From: Blastomonas sp. CACIA14H2
Lineage (GTDB): Bacteria > Pseudomonadota > Alphaproteobacteria > Sphingomonadales > Sphingomonadaceae
Assembly: GCA_000503195.1 (NCBI GenBank)
Contig: AYSC01000005.1
Location: forward strand, 51,589-115,588
Length of the DNA stretch: 64,000 nt
Direction: 5' to 3'
Shown here: positions 1 through 7,590 of the stretch, in pieces
Position numbering within the stretch: position 1 is the stretch's first letter
How the letters are laid out: every line of letters begins with the position of its first letter
Notes under the pieces: model-generated
Told to the model about the DNA's origin: nothing
The model's input: only the letters and a program-made list of their open reading frames with translations
The model's database searches: none
Made by a program: the position numbers and the translations under genes

Positions 1-1
1 C

Positions 2-529
2 CGGCTGCAGGGCGGGCTCGAATTCGCGCAATATGCCGGCCTGGTGACGCGCCAGATGGCGCAGCTCGGCTATGTCCCCGCCAACGATCCTTCGCGCGCC
101 GACATGGTCGTGAGCTTCGCCTATGATGTCGACAATGGCCGTGAAAAGGTCGTTTCCGATGGCTTTGGCGGTGGCTGGGGTGCCGGTTTTGGCCCCTGGG
201 GCGGACCGTGGGGCGGCTTCTATGGCCGCCGCGCCTTCGGCTTCGGCTTCTACGATCCGTTCATCTTCGGTCCCGGCTGGAACAACGACGTGCGCAGCTA
301 CACCGTGTACACCAGCGAACTCGACCTGAAAATCGACCGTGTCGCGGACAATCAGCGCCTGTTCGAAGGCAAGGCCGAGGCCCAGTCGCGCAGCAAGAAC
401 CTGCAATATCTGGTGCCCAACCTGGTCGATGCGATCTTCACCGATTTCCCCGGCCGCTCGGGCGAGACCGTGCGCATCTCGATCGCGCCTGAAGGCAAGA
501 AGGTGAAACCGATCCGCGAGACGCGGTGA
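2..529 (+). CDS. DUF4136-type envelope protein, 5' end cut off by window edge
   Basis: The reading frame is open from the first bases of the window with no stop, so the true start lies to the left; the first GTG at position 44 is internal. The visible part has a conserved-looking stretch around ADMVVSFAYDVD, a Gly/Trp/Phe-rich loop (about codons for GGGWGAGFGPWGG), then YTSELDLKI and LFEGKAEAQS, ending near VPNLVDAIFTDFPG. This arrangement is typical of DUF4136 proteins, small usually lipid-anchored envelope proteins of unknown function. The signal peptide or lipobox cannot be seen. The family call is from pattern recognition of the second half only. It is followed by a block of G+C-rich palindromes and then a convergent gene (dut). 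Confidence 0.7.
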   Translation, partial: RLQGGLEFAQYAGLVTRQMAQLGYVPANDPSRADMVVSFAYDVDNGREKVVSDGFGGGWGAGFGPWGGPWGGFYGRRAFGFGFYDPFIFGPGWNNDVRSYTVYTSELDLKIDRVADNQRLFEGKAEAQSRSKNLQYLVPNLVDAIFTDFPGRSGETVRISIAPEGKKVKPIRETR

Positions 530-535
530 GAAAGC

Positions 536-623
536 CTCTCCCCTCCCCTTGGGGAGGGGTGCCCGCAGGGCGGGGTGGGGTAGCGCCTACTCCCGAAAAG
601 CCCTCCCCCTCGATGGGGGAGGG
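536..623. repeat. Two REP-like G+C-rich palindromes
   Basis: Two near-perfect hairpins follow the DUF4136 stop. The first has a 9-bp stem at 540-548 and 551-559 (CCCCTCCCC with a TT loop). The second has a 9-bp stem at 601-609 and 615-623 (CCCTCCCCC). The first is followed by a GGTG-CCCG-GGGCGGGGTGGG tail that closely resembles the tail of the element inside coaBC (1897-1916), so they look like members of one dispersed family. Neither has a T-run, so a repeat is a better call than an intrinsic terminator, although they sit between convergent genes. Confidence 0.7.
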
Positions 624-737
624 TTGGGTGGGGGTGCGCTCTCCGGATCGTACGATGTCCGAATAAAGGCATCTTCGCACGCGCCCGCGCCATCACCCTC
701 ACCGCTGCGACTAGGCGCCTTCGTCGCCAAGTCTCGC

Positions 738-762
738 TGCCTCTCCCATCAAGGGAGAGGCA
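738..762. repeat. Perfect hairpin between convergent genes
   Basis: TGCCTCTCCC at 738-747 pairs perfectly with GGGAGAGGCA at 753-762 around a 5-base loop. It lies 19 bases past the 3' end of dut on the opposite strand and could stabilise or terminate that transcript, but there is no T-run on either side. The preceding bases (about 684-715, CCCTCACCGCTGCGACTAGGCG) resemble, in reverse complement, the sequence after the hairpin near 63893, which points to a shared repeat family. Confidence 0.55.
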
Positions 763-780
763 AAGTCTCAGCCCGAGACC

Positions 781-1245
781 CTATACCCCCGTCGAGCCGA
801 AGCCGCCTGCGCCGCGTTCGGTAGCATCCAGATCGTCAACCTCGGCGAAATCCGCGCGCTGCACCGGCGCTGCCACGAGCTGCGCGATGCGGTCGCCCCG
901 GCGGATCGGGAAGGGCGTGTCGCCATGGTTGATCAGGATGACCTTCAATTCGCCGCGATAATCGCTGTCGATCGTCCCGGGCGTGTTGGGCACCGTGATG
1001 CCGTGCTTGAGCGCCAGGCCCGAGCGCGGGCGCACCTGCACCTCGTACCCGTCCGGAATCGCCATCGCGAACCCCGTCGCCACCGCATGACGCTGGCCCG
1101 GCATCAGGTCGAGATCTTCGGCGGCAACCACGTCCATGCCCGCCGCCCCTGCCGTGGCATAGCCCGGCACCGGCAGCCCCTCGCCATGCGCCAGCCGCTT
1201 GAGCCAGATGGTGATGGGCGGCAGCGGGTGTTCAGCGGACGGCAT
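781..1245 (-). CDS. dut: dUTP diphosphatase
   Basis: Hydrolyses dUTP to dUMP and pyrophosphate, keeping uracil out of DNA and feeding dTMP synthesis; a cytoplasmic homotrimer in this family. At 154 residues it has the normal length and all five dUTPase motifs: AAGMD (34-38), [11 protein letters not shown] (72-82), [10 protein letters not shown] (90-99), RIAQLV (119-124) and the C-terminal Gly-rich lid [10 protein letters not shown] (144-153). The ATG is preceded by GGAGAAG at good spacing. The start overlaps the 3' end of coaBC by 14 bases, so the two are probably co-translated. coaBC-dut is a common gene order in Proteobacteria. Confidence 0.97.
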   Translation of the reverse strand: MPSAEHPLPPITIWLKRLAHGEGLPVPGYATAGAAGMDVVAAEDLDLMPGQRHAVATGFAMAIPDGYEVQVRPRSGLALKHGITVPNTPGTIDSDYRGELKVILINHGDTPFPIRRGDRIAQLVAAPVQRADFAEVDDLDATERGAGGFGSTGV

Positions 1246-2527
1246 CGGCGATCTTCTCCATCAGTTTGCGCGCGACCTGATCCTTGGGCAGGTTCGACCA
1301 GCTTTCGACACCGTCGGCGGTGACGATATGCACCGCGTTCTCGCTGCCGCCCATCACGTCGCCCGACACGTCGTTGGCGACGATCCAGTCGCAGCCCTTG
1401 CGCGCCAGCTTGGCCTGGGCGTGCGCGATGACATTCTCGGTCTCGGCGGCAAAGCCGACCAGCAGCGCGGGCCGCCGTGCGTCCCGGGCCAGCCCCGCCA
1501 GGATGTCCGGATTCTCCGCCAGCTGCAGCACCGGAAGCGCACCGCCGGTCTTCTTGATCTTCTGCTCGGCCGCATCTGCGGTGCGCCAGTCGGCCACCGC
1601 CGCGACCAGGATCGCGATATCGGCAGGCAGCGCCGCATTGACCGCCGCCGCCATCTCGCGCGCGGTCTCGACATCGATCCGGGTCACCCCCGGCGGGGTC
1701 GCCAGGTGCACCGGCCCGGCGATCAGCTGCACCTCCGCGCCCATGGCCGCCGCCGCTTCGGCAATGGCAAAGCCCTGCCGCCCGCTCGACCGGTTGGCGA
1801 TATAGCGCACCGGATCGATCGGCTCGTGCGTCGGTCCGGCGGTGACGAGGATGCGCTTGCCGCGCAACGCCTCTCCCCTCCCGCTCGCGGGAGGGGTGGC
1901 CGAAGGCCGGGGTGGGAGCGACATCGCGTCCGCACTGGCCAAGCCCGGCTCAGCACGCTGAACCTGCCCCCCCCGCACGCGGGAGGGGAGAGATAGTGCC
2001 GCCTCGATCCGCTCCATGATCGCCACCGGCTCGGGTAACCGGCCCGGCCCGTACTCGCCGCAGGCCATCGCGCCGTCATCGGGATCGACCACCGTGATGC
2101 CATCCGCCCGAAGCCGTGCGACATTGCGCTGGGTCGCCGCATGCTGCCACATACGCACGTTCATCGCCGGAACCGCGAGCACCGGCGTATCGGTCGCCAG
2201 CAGCACCGTCGTCGCCAGGCTGTCCGAGATGCCCGCCGCCATCTTGGCGAGCAGATCGGCGGTCGCAGGACACACCACGATCAGATCGGCCTCGCGGCTG
2301 AGCTGGATATGCCCCATCTCGGTCTCGTTCTTGAGATCCCAGAGCGTCGTGAACACCTCGTTCTCGCTCAAGGCCGCGAGCGTCATCGGGGTGATGAACT
2401 GCGCGCCGCCATCGGTCAGCACGCAGCGCACGCTCATGCCTGCCTTGCGGATCAGCCGGATCAGCTCGCACGCCTTGTACGCCGCGATGCCGCCGCCGAC
2501 GATGAGGAGGATATGGGGTGGTTTCAT
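1232..2527 (-). CDS. coaBC: Bifunctional phosphopantothenoylcysteine decarboxylase / phosphopantothenate-cysteine ligase
   Basis: Catalyses the second and third steps of coenzyme A synthesis from pantothenate. The N-terminal CoaC flavoprotein domain (about 1-175) shows the catalytic His in MGHIQLS (H73), PAMN (120-123) and the substrate-clamp Cys in MACGE (C156). The CoaB domain (about 222-431) starts at [19 protein letters not shown] and has KIKK (323-326) and VANDVSG (384-390). Residues about 179-219 are not normal linker: they are encoded by a palindromic repeat (1871-1992) that has kept the frame open. Without it the protein would be about 390 residues. The ATG overlaps the toxin gene stop upstream by four bases (ATGA), tying coaBC to the toxin-antitoxin pair. 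Confidence 0.95.
   Translation of the reverse strand: MKPPHILLIVGGGIAAYKACELIRLIRKAGMSVRCVLTDGGAQFITPMTLAALSENEVFTTLWDLKNETEMGHIQLSREADLIVVCPATADLLAKMAAGISDSLATTVLLATDTPVLAVPAMNVRMWQHAATQRNVARLRADGITVVDPDDGAMACGEYGPGRLPEPVAIMERIEAALSLPSRVRGGQVQRAEPGLASADAMSLPPRPSATPPASGRGEALRGKRILVTAGPTHEPIDPVRYIANRSSGRQGFAIAEAAAAMGAEVQLIAGPVHLATPPGVTRIDVETAREMAAAVNAALPADIAILVAAVADWRTADAAEQKIKKTGGALPVLQLAENPDILAGLARDARRPALLVGFAAETENVIAHAQAKLARKGCDWIVANDVSGDVMGGSENAVHIVTADGVESWSNLPKDQVARKLMEKIADAVR
1871..1992. repeat. Palindromic element inserted in frame in coaBC
   Basis: The 122-bp stretch begins CTCTCCCCTCCC (1871-1882) and ends with its exact reverse complement GGGAGGGGAGAG (1981-1992). It also has an internal 10-bp hairpin, CCCCTCCCGC at 1875-1884 against GCGGGAGGGG at 1887-1896. 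The unit resembles the intergenic repeat at 536-580. It falls exactly between the two enzyme domains of coaBC and encodes about 41 low-complexity residues with no stop. Mobility as a MITE or REP-type element is inferred from the inverted ends; I see no clear target duplication. Confidence 0.75.
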
Positions 2528-2865
2528 AGGGCGAGATGGTCCTTTAGCGCTGCGCGGATGGCGCGCTGATCATCTGGAGCCAGCTGGCCTACCGCGATCG
2601 CGCCATCGACCGCGACCGAATGGAACTTCATCCGCACCTTGCTGGGCTTGTGCAATCCGGCGCTGGCCTGATCGACCAGCACGACATCACCAGGCCAGGG
2701 ACTTGCGGCTTCTCTGGTGATCATCGCCAGTGATGCCACGCCAGTATCAGCGATGAACTGTGCCGGAGAGAGCACCAGTGCAGGGCGCAAGCGCACGCGC
2801 TCCTGATCCACAAACGGGAACTCGATGACGAGCAGATCGAATTGACGCAAGGCGGAGGGCACCAA
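2524..2865 (-). CDS. MazF/PemK-family endoribonuclease toxin
   Basis: A 113-residue protein with the PemK/MazF fold pattern: FDLLVIEFPFVDQERVRLRPALVLS near the N-terminus (the family's start plus RP.lv), then GDVVLVDQASAGLHKPSKVR, where family members carry the basic RNA-binding loop. Family members cleave mRNA and arrest growth unless bound by the partner antitoxin. The likely start is TTG at 2865, since GGAG, overlapping the TAG stop of the antitoxin gene, lies nine bases upstream; GTG at 2862 is the alternative. The antitoxin gene precedes it by 12 bases and coaBC overlaps its stop by four bases. RNase specificity cannot be predicted. Confidence 0.82.
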   Translation of the reverse strand: MVPSALRQFDLLVIEFPFVDQERVRLRPALVLSPAQFIADTGVASLAMITREAASPWPGDVVLVDQASAGLHKPSKVRMKFHSVAVDGAIAVGQLAPDDQRAIRAALKDHLAL

Positions 2866-2877
2866 GAATGCGTACTC

Positions 2878-3114
2878 CTAAAGATCAGCCCAATAGGCGT
2901 CTTCTTCCTCGCTGAACCATTCGGGCATCGACAGCTTCATCATCTCGACCCATTCCGCATCGATGGTGGCGCGGGCCGGCTTTTCGCGCGCCATCACCGC
3001 CTCGCCATCGCGCAGCTCGAACCGGACATGATCGCCCGCCTTGAGGCCGAGCGCCTCGCGCACGTCCTTGGGCACAGTGATCTGGTGCTTGCTGGTGAGC
3101 CTGCCGCTTTTCAT
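2878..3114 (-). CDS. AbrB/MazE-type antitoxin
   Basis: A 78-residue protein whose first 45 residues form a SpoVT/AbrB swapped-hairpin DNA-binding domain (SKHQITVPKDVREALGLKAG at 8-27, then DHVRFELRDGEAVMA). The acidic C-terminus (EWVEMMKLSMPEWFSEEEDAYWADL region) is the expected toxin-neutralising tail. It should bind the adjacent MazF-like toxin and autorepress the operon. An ATG 24 bases upstream (3138) gives an alternative start with eight extra residues; the ATG at 3114 starts directly at the domain and is preferred. The coding region also runs open further upstream, which is not meaningful. Confidence 0.8.
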   Translation of the reverse strand: MKSGRLTSKHQITVPKDVREALGLKAGDHVRFELRDGEAVMAREKPARATIDAEWVEMMKLSMPEWFSEEEDAYWADL

Positions 3115-3146
3115 GGCGATACAGGTAAACCTCTGCATGCAGCCGG

Positions 3147-3470
3147 TCAACGATAGTGCCAGCTTTCGAGCAGCCGCGAGGTGCCGGGGCGATAGGGCTT
3201 GCCATAGGCATCGGTGGGCCGCGTCTCGCCACAGCGATAGAGCGGCCCTGCGACCAGGCGCCTGCGGTACAGGCCGGTCAGCATGATGGCATGGACGAGC
3301 GCGCACAGCGCGACGCCGGTCAGCTGGCCCACGCGCCCCTCGATCAGCAGCATGCCCTGGGGGATAAGGTCGGACAGGCGAATCAGGCCGATGGCATGCG
3401 CGCACAGCATCGCCGCCGCCAGAGCGGCCAAGTGATCGCGCATCCGCAACAGGGTGAAGGACAGGAACAT
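3147..3470 (-). CDS. Small membrane protein of unknown function
   Basis: About 107 residues from ATG 3470, chosen because AGGTGG lies five bases upstream; a GTG at 3479 is possible. Two hydrophobic stretches look like membrane helices (HLAALAAAMLCAHAIGLI and VALCALVHAIMLTGLY), followed by a charged tail (RCGETRPTDAYGKPYRPGTSRL). I recognise no family. It lies between the antitoxin gene and the aminotransferase on the same strand, with a short gap on each side. Confidence 0.55.
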   Translation of the reverse strand: MFLSFTLLRMRDHLAALAAAMLCAHAIGLIRLSDLIPQGMLLIEGRVGQLTGVALCALVHAIMLTGLYRRRLVAGPLYRCGETRPTDAYGKPYRPGTSRLLESWHYR

Positions 3471-3531
3471 GCGATCCACCTACACGCCGCGCAGGGCGCG
3501 CGCTGTGCGGCAGATCGCAGTCAGGCGAAAA

Positions 3532-4707
3532 TCACGCAGCGACCGCGCGCAGCCCTTCGATGAAGTGCGGGATGTTCGCGTCGGTGAACCCGGCAATGTT
3601 GATCCGGCCCGATCCCGCCATGTACACGCCCCAGTCGGCGCGCAGCGCGGCGATCTGGTCGGGGGTCAGCTGAAGGACCGAAAACAGCCCGTTCTGCTGG
3701 CCGACCGCTGCCAGATTGACCGATCCGACCGACTGGTACGACGCCAGCCTCTCGCGCACGCTGCGCATCCGCTCGCGCATCGAATCGAGCTCGGCGAGCC
3801 AGATCTTGGTCAGCCCCTCGTCTTCGAGCACGATCCGCACCGCAGCCGCGCCGTGATCGGGGGGCATCGACCAGTTGGCGCGGGCGAGCGCGGCGAGATT
3901 GGACTGGATCGCGGGCTGCTGCTCGGCGCTTTCGGTCATCACATAGAGCGCGCCGACGCGCTCGCGATACAGGCCGAAATTCTTGTCGCAGCTATAGGCG
4001 ATCAGCGCCTCGGGCACCTTGGCCAGCACCGCGCGCAGGCCATAGCCGTCCGCCTCGAAACCATGGCCCAGGCCGTGATAGGCCAGGTCGATCAGCGGGA
4101 AGAGCCGCTTGGCCGCGACCGTCTCGGCAATCTGCTGCCATTGCGCTTCGCTGTAATCCGCGCCGGTGGGGTTGTGGCAGCAGCCGTGCAGGAGCACCGC
4201 ATCGCCCGCATCGGCCTTGTCCAGCGCGGCTTCGAGCGAGGTGAAATCGAGCTTCTGCGTCGCCACATCGAGATGGCGGAAGGTTTCGCAGGCCAGGCCC
4301 ACCGCGCTCAGGATCTGGGCGTGATTCGGCCAGCTCGGCGTGCCCATCCAGATCCGCTTGACGCCCGCCTTGAGCAGCAAGTCTGCCGCCAGCCGGACCG
4401 CGCCGGTGCCGCCTGGGGTCTGCAGACCGTCGATGCGACCCGCGGGGTCGAAATCACCGAGCATCCAGGGCATGATCGCGCGGACAAAGCCCATATCGCC
4501 TTCGGGGCCGAGATAGCTCTTGCTGTCCTGGCCATCGAGCAGCCGCGCCTCGGCTGCCTTGATCGCCTTGAACACCGGGGTGGCGCCATCGGCGGTGCGA
4601 TAGACGCCCACGCCCAGGTCGATCTTGGTCGGGCGGTCATCGGCCGCATAAAGCTTGATCAGCGCGAGCAGCGCATCGGCCGGTTGCGCCTTCAATAGTT
4701 CCAGCAC
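3532..4707 (-). CDS. Aromatic amino acid / aspartate aminotransferase (class I, fold type I)
   Basis: A pyridoxal-phosphate enzyme moving amino groups between aspartate or aromatic amino acids and 2-oxoglutarate. At 391 residues it matches the AspC/TyrB subfamily (Ia-gamma). Visible features are IDLGVGVYR (29-37), the Pro in CHNPTG (177-182), PLP-binding D207 and Y210 in LIDLAYHGLGHG, the Schiff-base lysine K242 in SCDKNFGLYRERVG, and the substrate-carboxylate Arg in GRINIAGF near the end. The start is GTG at 4707 with GGGGGA upstream. Sequence alone does not separate aspartate from tyrosine/phenylalanine preference; sphingomonad homologues are usually called aromatic aminotransferases. Confidence 0.92.
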   Translation of the reverse strand: MLELLKAQPADALLALIKLYAADDRPTKIDLGVGVYRTADGATPVFKAIKAAEARLLDGQDSKSYLGPEGDMGFVRAIMPWMLGDFDPAGRIDGLQTPGGTGAVRLAADLLLKAGVKRIWMGTPSWPNHAQILSAVGLACETFRHLDVATQKLDFTSLEAALDKADAGDAVLLHGCCHNPTGADYSEAQWQQIAETVAAKRLFPLIDLAYHGLGHGFEADGYGLRAVLAKVPEALIAYSCDKNFGLYRERVGALYVMTESAEQQPAIQSNLAALARANWSMPPDHGAAAVRIVLEDEGLTKIWLAELDSMRERMRSVRERLASYQSVGSVNLAAVGQQNGLFSVLQLTPDQIAALRADWGVYMAGSGRINIAGFTDANIPHFIEGLRAVAA

Positions 4708-4910
4708 GGGTCAATCCCCCATTTCAGCTATGAATATTGCCGGAAGAGCCGTTCCGGCATCAGGAAAATGCGCGAGCCTCCATGCCGACCGATGCGCGCC
4801 GGGGCAAGGCAAAAAGGCCGGTTGCCGCACCATGTACGACAACCGGCCCTCGATTTTGCCCTTTTTGGCAGTTGCGACCCTGCGGGCTATGTCTGCCGCG
4901 AAGCGGTTCG

Positions 4911-5708
4911 TCAGAAGGGGACGAAATTGCGCTTGCGGGTGAATTTCATGTAACCGGCATTGACACCGAGGCGCAGGCCCAGCCCCATGCGCACCGGGAT
5001 CAGCACCACATCGCCGCGGCGCAGATAGCTGGTGTGGAATCCGCCGACCAGATAGGCTGCGCCCTCGCCCGCGCCGAAGCGCTTGTACAGGTCCTCGGTG
5101 TCGTAGAGATTGTAGACAAGCACGAAGGTGTTGCCGGCATTGGCCCCGGCATCGAAACCGATCGACGGGCCGGTCCAGTAGACGGGCCGGTCGCCCTCGA
5201 TCTTGTGGTGCAGCGTGCCCGATCCGTAGCGAAGCCCGACAACGAACGCGCCCGACGCCTCGCGCCCGACGATATAGCCATTGGGCTCGCCCTGCTTGCG
5301 CAAGATGTCCTCGATCAGCCCGGCCAGCCCTTCGGCGCCCTTGCCGAACACACCCTCGGCCGCGCCGATCAGATCGTCCTTCTGATAGCCGTTGCCCGCA
5401 ACCGCAGGGACCGTGGCCGCCGGCGTGCCGCTCTCGGGAACGGCAGGCAGGGTTTCGTCACTGCTGCTGGTGGTGTCGGTCGTCCCGTCGTCGGGCTGGC
5501 CATAATCATAGCCGCCATCCAGCGGCGCCTCGGTCACCGGCTCGGCGCTGCTGCCGGGCCGCGAAGGCGCAAGGTCGGCATCGATCGCCTCGTTGGGGTC
5601 AACCGTCCTGACTTGGGCCGATGCGGGGTCGGTCATCGGCCCGGCCCCCAGCCCCCATGTCGCCAGGGCGACGATCGCCAGACCCTGTCCGAACCAGCCC
5701 TTTGCCAT
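4911..5708 (-). CDS. EipA-like periplasmic DUF1134 protein
   Basis: 265 residues with an N-terminal signal peptide (MAKGWFGQGLAIVALATWGLGAG, cleavage near ASAQ), a low-complexity acidic/Ser/Thr linker (about 45-105), then a DUF1134 domain (NGYIVGREASGAFVVGLRYGSG to the end). In Brucella this family (EipA) is a soluble periplasmic eight-stranded beta-barrel needed for envelope stress resistance. The ATG at 5708 was chosen because GGGAGG (5714-5719 on the opposite strand) lies five bases upstream and the signal peptide begins there; the open frame extends upstream without meaning. Transfer of the Brucella role is inference. Confidence 0.85.
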   Translation of the reverse strand: MAKGWFGQGLAIVALATWGLGAGPMTDPASAQVRTVDPNEAIDADLAPSRPGSSAEPVTEAPLDGGYDYGQPDDGTTDTTSSSDETLPAVPESGTPAATVPAVAGNGYQKDDLIGAAEGVFGKGAEGLAGLIEDILRKQGEPNGYIVGREASGAFVVGLRYGSGTLHHKIEGDRPVYWTGPSIGFDAGANAGNTFVLVYNLYDTEDLYKRFGAGEGAAYLVGGFHTSYLRRGDVVLIPVRMGLGLRLGVNAGYMKFTRKRNFVPF

Positions 5709-5988
5709 GCTTGCCTCCCGCCTGTGCATCATTAACCACAATCGCCGCATTCTTGGGACCAAGACAATGAATGGGCGATGACCCGAGTCGATGACGCGGC
5801 GACCCGAGTCCGATTTGCGACAAATGCCGTTGAAACCGTCATTTGCGGGCCATCCGCACAAATCGGCAGGACGCCGGCCGAAAGCGAACTTAACCGGTTG
5901 ATCCCCGCCCCACCCGCCGCTATAGCGCGCTCTGGCCAATCGACCGGCCCCGTAGCTGGGGCAAGCAAGCATCGACATGCTGCCATGC

Positions 5989-6081
5989 GGAGACGTGGGT
6001 GAGTGGCTGAAACCAACGGTTTGCTAAACCGTCGTACTGGTAAATCCGGTACCGAGGGTTCGAATCCCTCCGTCTCCGCCA
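5989..6081 (+). tRNA. tRNA-Ser (anticodon GCU)
   Basis: A 7-bp acceptor stem GGAGACG (5989-5995) pairs with CGTCTCC (6071-6077), followed by discriminator G and an encoded CCA (6079-6081). The anticodon arm ACGGT/ACCGT encloses loop TTGCTAA with anticodon GCT at 6023-6025, which reads AGC/AGU serine codons. A long variable arm (about 6033-6051) fits class II tRNA-Ser, and the T-arm GGTTCGAATCC is standard. Confidence 0.97.
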
Positions 6082-6448
6082 CTTCCCAGCATTCCGTCGG
6101 ACTTTACGGGTGAGCGGCCCTGCCCCCGTGGCGGTTCGCCATCTCGCTTGTCGGAGCGCAGATGGCACGCTCCATTGATCGCCGAGGCTGCGCTGTCAGC
6201 TCTGCGTCCCGGCGGGTCAGGCGCAGAATCCTGCAAATCCGGCTGGCGCGACCAGCCCGCGTCGATGGCCGGTGTCTGCGCTCTTCCCCGGGTGGCGCGC
6301 ATGCGATCGCTCCAGGCGGGCAACCGGCTTGCGAGACTGCATCGGAGCCATGAACCATCCACACCAGAAAAGCACAAATTTTTCGCCCGATGTCACATTC
6401 CGGCGCGCTGTCTCGTCAAGGCTTGCATCAACACCGAAGGAGCAAGTC
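6082..6448. other. Intergenic region between tRNA-Ser and the ECF41 module
   Basis: A 367-base gap with no convincing gene; open frames here lack ribosome sites and recognisable products. Its one clear signal is the ECF41-type promoter at 6391-6417. I found no copy of the tRNA 3' end in it, so there is no sign of an integrated element at the tRNA. Confidence 0.6.
6391..6417 (+). promoter_or_regulatory. ECF41-type promoter
   Basis: TGTCACA (6391-6397), a 16-base spacer, then CGTC (6414-6417). This matches the published ECF41 promoter consensus as I remember it (TGTCACA, 16-base spacer, CGTC) exactly. It lies about 30 bases ahead of the AhpD-like gene, the first of a three-gene run that ends with the ECF41 sigma factor itself, so positive autoregulation is expected. 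Confidence 0.85.
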
Positions 6449-6928
6449 ATGTCCCAGCGTCTGAACCATTTGAAGCAGAATCCCGAACTCACCGCCAAGC
6501 TCACCGAGCTTACGCTCGCGGTGAAGAAGGGCGCGTTGGAGAAGTCAACGCTCTCGCTTGTCGAAATCCGCGCGTCGCAGCTCAACGGCTGTGCGTTCTG
6601 CCTCGACATGCACATCAAGGAAGCCACGCTTCAGGGTGAACGCCCGCTGCGCCTGCACCATGTCGCGATCTGGCGCGAATCGGCATTGTTCAGCGATCGG
6701 GAGCGCGCGGCGCTGGCCTGGACCGAGGCGCTGACGCGGCTGACGCCCGAAGGCGTGCCCGACCATGTCTATGATCAGGCGAGGGAAGAATTCTCGGAAC
6801 GGGAGCTGGTCGACCTCACCTACATGATCATGGTCATCAACGCCTGGAACCGCGCCTCCATCGCCTTCCGCTCGGTGCCCGGATCGGCGGACAAGGCCTT
6901 CGGCCTCGACCGCGCCGGCCTGGCCTGA
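6449..6928 (+). CDS. AhpD-like carboxymuconolactone decarboxylase-family protein
   Basis: 159 residues of the CMD/AhpD family, with the redox motif C48-A-F-C51 in EIRASQLNGCAFCLDMHIKEA, followed by WRESALFSDRERAALAWTEALT and YMIMVINAWNR, both typical of peroxidase-type members. Related proteins reduce peroxides through the Cys pair; the substrate here is unknown. The ATG at 6449 has AAGGAG (6437-6442) six bases upstream; longer upstream reading is not coding. It is the first gene after the ECF41-type promoter, and CMD-family proteins are one of the standard partners of ECF41 sigma factors. Confidence 0.9.
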   Translation: MSQRLNHLKQNPELTAKLTELTLAVKKGALEKSTLSLVEIRASQLNGCAFCLDMHIKEATLQGERPLRLHHVAIWRESALFSDRERAALAWTEALTRLTPEGVPDHVYDQAREEFSERELVDLTYMIMVINAWNRASIAFRSVPGSADKAFGLDRAGLA

Positions 6929-6942
6929 GCGGGAGCAGGCCG

Positions 6943-7590
6943 ATGGCGTCCATTCTTTCGATCCACGCCAGCCCCCATGGCGCCGCCTCGCGCGGCGCCA
7001 CGCTGGCGTTGCAGGCTGTCGCCAATCTGCAGGCGGCGGATCCCTCGCTGGCTCTCGTGGAGCGCGATCTGTCCGTTCTTTCTCACGCGAACGTTCCGCA
7101 GGCCTATTCCGAGGCGGTGCTGGCGCAACAGCCGGACGACCACGCCGCCTTTGCCCTTTCCGAAACGCTGATCAGCGAGGTGGAGGACGCCGCCTTCATC
7201 ACCATCGCCACGCCAATGCACAATTACACCGTGCCCGCCTGCCTGAAACTGTGGATCGATCTGGTGCTTCGCCATCGGCGCAGCTTCGCGTCCGCAAATG
7301 GCGTGAAGACCGGGCTGCTGGGCGATCGACCCGTATTGGTGGTGGTCACCGCGGGCGGGCTGGTGACCGGGCCGGGTGCCGTGCAGCCGAACCACCTCGC
7401 CGGTTATCTCACCGATGTGCTGGCGACCGTCGGCATATCGGACGTGCGCTTCGTCTATCTTGAGGGGCTTGTAAATCCGGTGCAGGCTGACATCGCAATG
7501 GCGCAAGGAATCAGGATGATATCCGAGGACCCGGCATTCGGCAGCAGGCGAGGCAATCCGACCGCCATGGCGCAGGCGGTGAACCGGTGA
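6943..7590 (+). CDS. FMN-dependent NADH-azoreductase / quinone reductase
   Basis: 215 residues with a flavodoxin-like fold of the AzoR family: SIHASPHGAASRG near the N-terminus where FMN phosphate binds, and TPMHNYTVPACLKLWIDLVLR (90-110), which corresponds to the AzoR PMYNF...LKNYFDLV segment. It probably reduces quinones or azo compounds with NAD(P)H in the cytoplasm, limiting redox cycling. It follows the AhpD-like gene by 14 bases, and its stop overlaps the sigma-factor ATG (TGATG), so the three genes form one operon under the ECF41-type promoter. Confidence 0.85.
   Translation: MASILSIHASPHGAASRGATLALQAVANLQAADPSLALVERDLSVLSHANVPQAYSEAVLAQQPDDHAAFALSETLISEVEDAAFITIATPMHNYTVPACLKLWIDLVLRHRRSFASANGVKTGLLGDRPVLVVVTAGGLVTGPGAVQPNHLAGYLTDVLATVGISDVRFVYLEGLVNPVQADIAMAQGIRMISEDPAFGSRRGNPTAMAQAVNR

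Noticed and set aside
5777..5850. Direct repeat GACCCGAGTC (twice) and a CAAATG/CATTTG inverted pair near the EipA promoter
   Set aside because: Too short and too common in such DNA to support a call without comparison to relatives.
5709..5900. CtrA sites (TTAACC at 5732-5737 and 5890-5895) upstream of the EipA gene
   Set aside because: Brucella eipA is CtrA-activated, but these are isolated half-sites without the TTAA-N7-TTAA spacing.
5989..6448. tRNA-Ser as an attachment site for an integrated element
   Set aside because: No integrase and no repeat of the tRNA 3' end is visible in the window, and the downstream ECF41 module looks like ordinary chromosome.
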